Shown here: one piece after another, positions 1 to 7,984 of the stretch
How positions within the stretch are numbered: the stretch's first letter is position 1
Layout: every line of letters starts with the position of its first letter
Source: Branchiostoma lanceolatum
Taxonomy: Eukaryota; Chordata; Leptocardii; Amphioxiformes; Branchiostomatidae
Assembly: GCF_035083965.1 (NCBI RefSeq)
Contig: NC_089731.1
Coordinates: 5,121,501 to 5,185,500 of the forward strand
DNA length: 64,000 nt
Reading direction: 5' to 3'
Position numbers and translations under genes: made by a program
Notes under the pieces: model-generated
The model's database searches: none
The model's input: the letters and a program-made list of their open reading frames with translations, nothing else
Told to the model about the DNA's origin: nothing

Positions 1-330
1 CTGTAGAATACACCGGCAATGCCACTTCTTATGACTAGGCTACCGTCGCCTTTGGACCTAGTTTGTAGTACTATCTAAAGCCTCCAGATGAATACTAAAT
101 TGTCTACTGTTATCTTTGCTGGGACTCCAAAGTATCCAGAGTATTTCTTTATTTGAATATGATAGTAAGGGTGCGGATCGATCGTTTGACTTTGATTCTA
201 ATATACGATGAAAAATGTGTATTTCATTGTTGGAATCGATCTCTTAGTGATCTTTGAAAGATCATATGATGATAGATAGACATACCTAAAATTAGGACAT
301 CCGGATGTTCAGATTGTAGACCAAGGCTTG

Positions 331-458
331 AGGAATCAGGTTACTGCAACCATGGCAACAAGTGTCGTCATCAAGTGAGGCGTACGCAGCAGTTGGCGGC
401 GGGTCGTACCAGTCTGTGTGTCTACACGTTTTCTCTTGCGTTCCCGGTGCTTCCGAAA
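331..458 (+). promoter_or_regulatory. Gene A promoter module and non-coding first exon
   Basis: A block that recurs upstream of all four array genes. It holds an X-box-like palindrome (GCAACCATGGCAAC, 346-359) followed by a CRE-like GTCGTCATC (364-372), then an initiator-like ACCAGTCTGT, and ends at a strong 5' splice donor GAAA|GTAAGT (exon end 458). The matching acceptor is at 2674-2675, 12 bases before the gene A ATG, so the exon would be wholly 5'UTR. Conservation among four diverged copies supports function; the exact transcription start is inferred. Confidence 0.6.
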
Positions 459-1034
459 GTAAGTCATCTCCGTATGTATCACACATTTCCCGTGTAAAGG
501 CCTTCGTATGTATGAAAAGCTGTTCACAGATCCAACAGTGTAACGCTTTACCGAGAAAATTCATGTGGCGACTGTAACTGCCAGGTACGTTTGTGTATAG
601 TCAGACGCGGGTTGACAGGTTTTCCTGAGAAAGTGAAAACCTTGTCTTCATCTTGTCCAAATGTCCACTGCTGTGGCTGCGATGCCTGTCAACGGCTCGT
701 CCTGATTTAAAAGGGAAGAAAACAAGACAAAGTAAAGACGCCAGGGATCTCAGAGCATTTGAGAGTCAATCTACACACATAGCACTCTGACGGCCATCAC
801 GGTCGTCATACTGTGGAAACGTAAAAAAGCATACGACCTAACCGTGATTAGTAGAGAATACATGTCCTTCAACGTGTAACGGTTATATATGACTTACATG
901 TATCCTTGCGAAGGATTTTAGTCACAAAATATTGCTTGTAATTTTTTCGTCAGATTAAAGGGGTTGAATATCGATTTAACCTCCTTTGTGAGAACAGATA
1001 GAAACTCGATAGCACACGGGCCACGCCCATGTTG

Positions 1035-1193
1035 ACGGAACAAAATAAGCATTACCGAGACCTGGCTTCTCAAAATACCGGCCTTCCAAAACATAGGGTG
1101 TCTTTTACAGCGATTACAACATTGTGGTAACCTTGTTTCACTGACCGACATAGATACCATCCAAATTTCAAGATTTCATTCTTCTCATTTAGA
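1035..1193 (+). repeat. Duplicated copy of the gene A intron-1 end
   Basis: This stretch closely matches the sequence just before gene A's first coding exon (2520-2680) and before gene B's (7826-7976), down to the TTTAG acceptor. In this copy the acceptor is followed directly by an inserted inverted-repeat element rather than an exon, and the broken exon resumes at 2312. It is the left part of a relic fifth gene start. Confidence 0.6.
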
Positions 1194-2305
1194 GGTAACG
1201 TTGGGTAACATAAATTCGCGGGGTACTTAAATTCGCGATTTTTCGAAAACGGCGTATTTAGGGATATGTGCTACATGCAAAATCAGTTATAACGCCAGCA
1301 ATGCAAAGCAGATAGACTAACGTATTCAGAACACTGGCTGAAAAGCTTCGATAACCATGCATTAGAAGTTGGCGACGTCAAAAACTCTCCGTCCCTTATT
1401 GACAGAGTCTGGGGGCTTCGTGGGAGAATCACCCAGCACGGTTGTTCGCTGGTTTATAAGACAAATGTCACATCTCCTGCCTGCTAAACACAATTATTTA
1501 CAAGACAACTTACATTTGTATTACAATCTCTTTTGCTAACCTGCAACTGGATTCTAAGTGTGATCAATCATCAAAACTCCTCTCTGTTGCTACAACCTAC
1601 GGCACGTGTATTTTCCCGCCGCCATATTGTTAACCTGAATCCTGTTGTCAAGCAGACGACAAAGGTTTGTGAGGAACACTTTTTTGTCTAAATGCTGCGT
1701 GTGATAGTGGACTGAGGAAGATATTTTCCTCAAAGTTTGCTCCTAACACAACAAGGAACACATGGACATAGTAGTATTACCATTGCTACGGCATCCAGCT
1801 AACTTTCCATGAATAATGTAACGTTACACGTTGCCCGATGATGACGATGGGCCGACTTTGAGTGAAGTTCTACCGACTCAACACACGGGTTGTTCCCGAA
1901 CTGGCCTGATGTTTGCGGTACGGCCGTTTTTTCGTGTATTTTTTTTACTTGGACACGTCTATATCCATAGCACTCTCCTCATGATCAAGCCAAGGATGGA
2001 ACGAATAGCTGCTGTATAAAATGTGATTAGCGGTAAGATATTCAAGACGAATCTTCTCTCCCGAATTAATGTGCCCCCCTGTCCGACAGCACCGTTATTG
2101 TGCGTGCGGCGGACGGTAGTTTCAAGTTGAAATATTATGGTGTCAGCACGACTAGAGACAAAATCTACCATCTATATGATTAGTGCAAAGATAGTACATG
2201 ATACTGACAGAATTATAGAAAAAAAGGATGGTTTATTGTTCTGCTAGATTGATTTCAGTCAACCATTATCGGAAAAATCCCGAATTTATGTTACCCAACG
2301 TTACC
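1194..2305. mobile_element. Non-autonomous DNA transposon-like insertion with terminal inverted repeats
   Basis: The two ends are inverted copies of each other: GGTAACGTTGGGTAACATAA at the left and its complement at 2280-2305, extending into AATTCGCG-like sequence. It splits an exon-1 relic of the KCNMB-like family. No transposase-like protein is visible inside, and the superfamily is not recognised. The insertion is inferred from comparison with the uninterrupted junctions in genes A to D. Confidence 0.5.
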
Positions 2306-2311
2306 GTCTAC

Positions 2312-2393
2312 ATGCTGGACGAACATCAGAAGTTGACAAAACATTTGAAGGCGTACAATTGTTATGGCTTGATGACTGCGTTCCTTCCATACA
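2312..2393 (+). pseudogene. Relic of KCNMB-like first coding exon
   Basis: The sequence translates to M-L-DEHQKLTKHLKAYN, nearly identical to the start of gene A (MDEHRKLTKQLKSYK). It loses the transmembrane part at about 2393, where it joins an inverted copy of sequence from about 965-1030. No exon 2-4 partners exist before gene A starts again at 2688. It is a partial tandem duplicate, disrupted on its left by the 1194-2305 insertion. Confidence 0.65.
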
Positions 2394-2687
2394 CATGGGC
2401 GTGTGCTATCGAGTTTCTATCTGTTCTATTAGATAATGGTTGTGCCCAGGGTTATATATTTGAAAAACAGATCCGTAGATCTGAGATGTACTGGTTAAAT
2501 AGATAAATCAAAATTGAACAAAAGAAGCATTACCGAGACCCGGCTACTCAAAATTCCGGCCTTCCAAAACATAGTGTGTCTTTTAAAGCTATGACAACAT
2601 TTCTGTGATATCCTTGTCTCACTGACCAACAGAGCTGCAATCCAAATTTCAAGATTTCCTTCTTTTCATTCATAGGAACGCTACAAG

Positions 2688-5537
2688 ATGGACGAACATC
2701 GGAAGTTGACCAAACAGTTGAAGTCGTACAAAAATTGGGGCTGGACGGCTGCGCTCCTGGCAGCGGGCGGTGCGGCGGCCCTTATCGTCTGTGGGGTCGT
2801 CATCGTCAAACCGATCATTGAGACGAACTCTCTGGAGTTCCAAGAGACCACCTGTACCACAACAAGGGGTTATCTGACCGGTAAGTACGGTTTGATAAGA
2901 CGAGTAAGAGGGAATAGACATATAAACGACAGATTTAGTGATAGAATAGCTTAATGTTTTCTGTTTCTTCCCTTGTCCACAGTCAACACAATGATAATAT
3001 TTCATATTTGATTACAGCACAGAAAGAAGTGCTGAAATATGAAGCTAATTGTGGATCTGGATAAAGTTAAAGTCGAGTCAAACTATTACATTTTACAACA
3101 TGCACATAAAGATCATCATTATAAACAGTATTGTTGTATCTAAGAGGAACTTAGGTTTCAAAGCTTTCAGCAGTCTTTAGCATCATAAAGCCTTTTCTTG
3201 GTTTAGGGCAGTGGATTTCTTGTAGCTGTGGCGACAAATGCACCTCCAGGTTCCCCTGTCTGCGCATGACTGTGACGTATGTTCCAACAAACACCAATAA
3301 CGCCAGCAGTGTCGCTGCTGTGCTGTTCGACACTGAGCAGAGGTTGGACAGTGATGGGGACAATGCAGAGGTAGGAATCAGTCGAGAATCAACCTTTTTT
3401 TTTACTTCATGAAGGTTATTCATTGAGAGACGAACGTCCCTCAGGCAATAAATATGTCTCCCTCAGCGACATAACTCCCTCGGCGGCGAAAGTGCCCCCC
3501 CCCCCCCCCAAATATACGCCGCCTCTCTGGGAAGTCTGCGGAGGAGGCTAGTGTTGTTCTGTCTCTGTATCACAGCACTAGCCATGCTTGACTGACGGCA
3601 TCTTCCTTATGAAAGTAACCACGAGACAACACAAGAGTTCGGAGACCTCATATCTCCATGAAGTATTCTGTTTATCCAAAATCGACCTTGAATTTTGGCT
3701 TCCCAACACCTGCCTACATAATCAAATATCATTGTAATTCATCAAGAGGTTCTTGAGTTAATCTGACTACACTAGTCCGGAAACACAAACACAGAGACAG
3801 ACAGACATACACACACACACACACAGACACGCACAAAACTATATCTTCATTTTTCATGAATATAACTAGACTTACGAACAACGATAGAGTAACATTGACG
3901 GTAATATTATAACATATTGCAAATGACTTCCTCAGGAGTACCAGTGCGTGACGGCACCTTGCGACAGGGGCGTAAATGATAACCGTGTGAGCGTACTGAA
4001 CTTCAACGACACCTATGCCCCCGGGAAGTCCTACAGCTGCCTGCACCATCCAGACACCACCACGGTCAGTACTTGTATCTTTTTTTATTTACACTTTTAA
4101 ACTTTATTGCACAGTAATTTTTGGGGTGAGTTTACAGTACACTTTTACAAGTCCCACACGGTTACAAGTCCCTCGGATAGGACGTTAAATGGAGGTCCCG
4201 TGTTTGGGGAGAGCCACACCCCGCGCACGTTAAAGAACCCACCACACCTTTCGAAAAAGAGTAGGGGCATGCCCCGGTGTGCGATGGTCCAAATCTTACA
4301 GTCCGGTCTGGGATGACATCTTGAAAAGGTGATAGTTCACCTGTTATGTCAATTCTTCCACAAAATGTGGTAAATCGAAATAAATAAATAAATAAATAAA
4401 ACTTGTTAAACAATACATTTGGAATATCATCAGCATTAAAAGGACACAGCATCATTGAAATCTATCGACATCAACAATACAACGTAAACATAGCGTTTTC
4501 TGGGTATCACATGGACGACAGTGTTCTTGGGATTAACGATTGTTTTGTCTAATTGATTTGCTGACGGTTTTTGGTGGTATTTATTTGTTGGTTGCTGAGA
4601 CATACACATATGAAGCAAACAAGGTTACCGAACTGGCATATTGCTATTTTCAAGGACTAACCTTGGGAGAAGATACAAATTATGGTAACACAATCAGTAG
4701 GTTACTACGTAAAAAATTGTCATCGAATTTACATCATATTGTTCATCTATACACGAATTATATCCTAATACATTTATACAACATTCCAGCATAGAAGAGA
4801 ATATCTTGGTACTCACAACGATGTAGTACTTTTTCTTGTTCTACATAAGCTAGATTTACCCTTTTGTCGCATGGCAAGTATTGGCGTACACTGACTTATA
4901 CAGAAAATGGGTCCTCAGGGGAGTTGATATCATTCCTTCTTTCCACTGAGGCAGCGACTCATTAGTAGTTCTAAAGAATTCATCAATAAATAAGTGTATT
5001 TTGTATGCTTTTGTGCGCTTTGTTGTCTTTAACAAACAACAATTTTACATCACGGATCTTAAATCCATAGTAGATCCGTGCATTTTCTTAAACGCAGAAT
5101 AAATGGAAAGTTTTGAATTGCTTTGAATAGAAGTATGCCATTCATATATAGGTCATTCTTTCTTCTTTTATTTTCTCCTGCAGCAAGTCCTTCTGAAGAG
5201 GTTGTTCACGTGGAACGACATGTTCCATTCCATGCTGTGGAGCGGTATCGCGTTCGTCATCTTTGGCTGCATTGCCTTGTACATCATGGCTCAGTGTTAC
5301 AAGATCAAGAAAAGAATGTCTAGCATTCCCGTACCCCCGCCGCCGGCTCCACCAGTAGCACAGCCCGGCCACTTCCTACCACCACAGCCCGGAGGCTTCC
5401 TACCTCCACCCCCGGGCTATCCCGGAGTACAGTCAGGCGAGGCCATGCAGATGCAACCCGCACCCCAGCGCCAAGACGTGTACAACACCAACTACTCCAA
5501 CTTCTCTACGGACAACAAAGGGTTTACATACAACTGA
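2688..5537 (+). CDS. KCNMB-like two-TM membrane protein, gene A
   Basis: Four coding exons: 2688-2880, 3207-3370, 3936-4064, 5184-5537 (phases 1, 0, 0), 279 aa. A short cytosolic N-terminus is followed by TM1 (about residues 19-40), an extracellular loop with eight cysteines (TTC, CSCGDKC, FPCL, YQC, APC, SCL), a glycosylation sequon FNDT, TM2 beginning near the FHSMLW motif (about 176-198), and a proline-rich tail. The order C-x-C-G-x-x-C, PC-L-x-x-x-V, a late VLLKRLF and an LFHS-LW-type start of TM2 match the BK-channel beta-subunit family (KCNMB, PF03185). These subunits sit beside the Slo alpha subunit in the plasma membrane and tune gating. The tail carries PPGY, a WW-binding PPxY motif, and ends in KGFTYN. 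The tail is not part of vertebrate KCNMB proteins. Family call fairly sure; partner channel inferred. Confidence 0.75.
3660..3835 (+). repeat. Dispersed repeat with CA-rich tail in gene A intron 2
   Basis: A block starting CCAAAATCGACCTT and running through CTTCCCAACACC to a string of ACACAC recurs in gene C intron 2 (17575-17745), and a looser copy lies at 59080-59180. It is probably a short interspersed repeat whose 3' end is a CA-rich microsatellite. A poly-C run (3485-3510) lies just upstream. Confidence 0.45.
4168..4402 (+). mobile_element. 3' part of a tRNA-headed SINE-like repeat
   Basis: The segment from CCCTCGGATAGGACG to the AAATAAATAAAT tail is nearly identical to the 3' half of the full element at 27861-28284. 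The head with the promoter boxes is absent here. It lies in gene A intron 3. Confidence 0.6.
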
Positions 5538-5550
5538 ATCCGTGACACAT

Positions 5551-6089
5551 GTCTCGACATGTGGTGTTAGGCAAGGATGCAATCTCAGGCCATTATTATT
5601 CAACCTTTTTATCAACGACCTACCTCAATGTTTTGATGGCAATGAATGCGATGTCGCATCTCTAAGTTCCAAATCACTTAACTGCTTGTCTTGGGCAGAT
5701 GGCCTTGCTCTAATTTCATTGTCTAGAGAGGGGCTTAAGAACAGTATAGATAATCTGGAAGTGTATTGTAGCAAATGGAATGTATCTAAAACGAAAGTTC
5801 TAGTTGTTGCAAAGGGTCGTCCCCTTAACAAGATATAAAACAAATTCTATATGTACAACATGTACGGTAAAGAAATAGATGTCGCGGACAGTTAGAAGTA
5901 AATATATCGAACAATGTTTAGATCTTAGAACTAGTAGTGTAAATGATAGGCTTAACTCGACATGTTGAATTATTCATATACTTGTACGTAGACTTATCAT
6001 TTTGTATCCCATTGTTTGCTGTTTGCATGTTTAGTTGTAGAATCTTACTAAAGTCGCTGTACTTTTGTTTTGTCAATAAAGATTGTCAT
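5551..6089 (+). mobile_element. 5'-truncated LINE fragment inserted in the gene A 3'UTR
   Basis: The segment encodes a reverse-transcriptase piece (GVRQGCN-LRPLLFNLFINDLP, then a degenerate WADG where YADD is expected, and EVYCSKWN) and ends with AATAAA (6075-6080) in the TCAATAAAGATTG context. Comparison with gene B, whose 3'UTR reads straight through CATGTAGACTGGTT, shows an insertion of about 540 bp only 13 bases past the gene A stop codon. The YADD motif is damaged and only RT fingers/palm remain, so it is dead as an element, but it may supply the gene's 3' end. Confidence 0.65.
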
Positions 6090-6480
6090 GTAGACTGGTT
6101 GAACAAATGACATCCCGAAGCTATCATGTGCATATATAAATTTCGCTGATGTTATATTAACTTACGTGATATACATGATAGATCTAGACATGCCATTGAT
6201 TATACTGACCATTTCTGTGTATGCGAGATGTGATTGTTCTTTTACCTTGCAACATATCAGACATGCCACGAAAATGAAGTTCACTTTTGTGTTATACTTG
6301 CGTAGTGGTCACTAGTACGCATTACATCTAATGTTCCTTGTCACTAAGCAGTGTTTCCTTCTGCCGCACAAATTTGTCACTGTATATTTTTAAGCAGTAT
6401 GGGGCAATGTAGGAAAGAAAGGGAAATTGAGGTAAAGTTAGGTAAAGGTCCGTTGGGCTTTTTGAGACCGTAGGGGCAGT
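6090..6480. other. Gene A-B intergenic spacer
   Basis: It continues the ancestral 3' flank shared with gene B (GACATCCCGAAGCTATCATG). At 6425-6520 it enters a dispersed repeat (TTTTTGAG-ACCGTAGGGGCAGT, then GTGTCTAGGGCAC) that recurs at 11350-11415 and 21838-21900. I see no gene here. Confidence 0.5.
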
Positions 6481-6533
6481 GGGTTGTTATCCCCTGTGTC
6501 TAGGGCACAGTGTTGGAAGGTGGAGCCAATCTC

Positions 6534-6590
6534 GATGGAGGCATGTCGTGCGGTTGCCGTCATTGTTTGTGGCGTCGTTGTTGTATCCCA
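6534..6590 (+). pseudogene. Relic of a C/D-type KCNMB-like first exon
   Basis: The reading ACRAVAVIVCGVVVV matches the TM1 region of gene C (AACCAVAVIVCGVVITKP) better than that of A or B. The sequence decays on both sides and is not followed by the other exons. It sits in the A-B spacer, so a C/D-type copy or a gene-conversion tract once existed here. Confidence 0.55.
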
Positions 6591-6861
6591 AAGTTGCTCC
6601 ATATCACAAAGTTGCTCTGAAGCACTTCCTGGATATCCAGAACAAGTCGCGAGCCGAGACTGCAGGTGATGGGCGAGTTTGTTGTTCCCCGTTCATTAAC
6701 CATGGGGGGGGGGGGGGGTGCGGGGGTGCGTTCACTGCCGGGTTAGGAAACAATAGATTTGAGTTTTTGAGTTTAAATCCGGTCATTATCCGGATGTTCA
6801 GATTTTAGACCAAGACAGCTTAGTGTCCCTTATAATAAGTCACGTTACCTGCCTGGGGAAT

Positions 6862-6977
6862 CAGGTTACTGCAACCATGGCAACCAGTGTCGTCATCACG
6901 TGAGGATTACCAGCAGCTGGCAGTGAGTCAGTCTGTACATCTACTCGTTTTTCTTGTGTGTTCCCGGGCTTCCGAAA
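6862..6977 (+). promoter_or_regulatory. Gene B promoter module and non-coding first exon
   Basis: Same arrangement as upstream of gene A: X-box-like GCAACCATGGCAAC (6871-6884), CRE-like GTCGTCATCAC (6890-6900) merging into a CACGTG E-box, an initiator-like GTCAGTCTGT, and a splice donor TTCCGAAA|GTAAGT (exon end 6977). The acceptor is at 7971-7972, 12 bases before the ATG. A poly-G run lies about 160 bases upstream. Confidence 0.6.
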
Positions 6978-7338
6978 GTAAGTAATCTTCGTATGTATCA
7001 CACCTTTCCCGCGTAAACGTCTAAAGTATGCATGAAAAGTTGTTCGGCAACAGTGAAGCGATTTGTTGATGAAGGTTAGACATCCAGGTAATAAGATACG
7101 CCAAAAGTATCATAGTGTACCGATTTAGCAAAAAAATGGCACGTGTAACTGAGGTTATTGTGTTTGTGTAGAGTCACACATGATTTGACAGGTTGTCTGG
7201 AGTTCGTTGTTTTCATTATCTACAAATGTCCACTATTTTGTCTGTGACACCTGTTGACAGCTCGTCCTAATGTTAAAGAGGAAAAAAACGAATCGAGGTA
7301 AAGGCTGCCTTCAGACCAGACATTTTAGACGACTTTAT

Positions 7339-7572
7339 GCTCGTTCTCATGTAAACGTACACATTTTGTTACAGTTTGAAGTAAGACGTTTCTGACATTA
7401 AGATATGCCATATATAAGATGCCAAACTGTCGTTTTTAAAAGCCAAAAAGTTTTAAGTCGTCATTTAAACAACAGATTGGCACCTTGTATGTGGCAACTC
7501 TTAATGTAAGGAACGTCTTACTGCAAACGGTAACGGAAGTTACAAAATGTGTACATTTGAATGAGAACGAGC
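7339..7572. mobile_element. MITE-like long inverted repeat in gene B intron 1
   Basis: The left end GCTCGTTCTCATGTAAACG is mirrored by the complementary right end ending GAATGAGAACGAGC, with further complementary blocks inside (GTACACATTTTGT, AGTAAGACGTT). About 234 bp and no coding capacity. It is absent from the other three genes' first introns. Confidence 0.6.
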
Positions 7573-7984
7573 GTTTAGCGTCAATCTGTTCACGTAGCAC
7601 TGACCACTCTTCATATAGTGGAGACGTAAATAACCATACAGGCTACGCGAGCCTAAAGTTTAAAAAAAACATATCCTTCAACGTGCGTAACTATATTACA
7701 TACATGTATCCGTGAAAATGAGATTTTCATCACAAAATGTTCTTTATCGTATCCCCAGATTAAGGGGGTTGAATAGAGATTTAGCCTCCTTGGTGAGAAC
7801 GGAAAACAGATAGAAACACGCCCATATCAACGGAACAAAGAAGGCATTACCTAGATCTGCCTCAAATCACGGCTTTCCAAAGCATACAGTGTCTTTTAAA
7901 GCAATTACAACATTTCTGTGATGTCCCTGTTTCACAGATCTGCTACTCAAATTTCAAGCTCCTCATTTCTAGGAACGCTACAAA

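Noticed and set aside
2228-2506. 92-codon frame as a complete small gene
   Set aside because: It merges transposon end, exon-1 relic and an inverted copy of flanking DNA by chance; only the middle part (2312-2393) derives from a gene.
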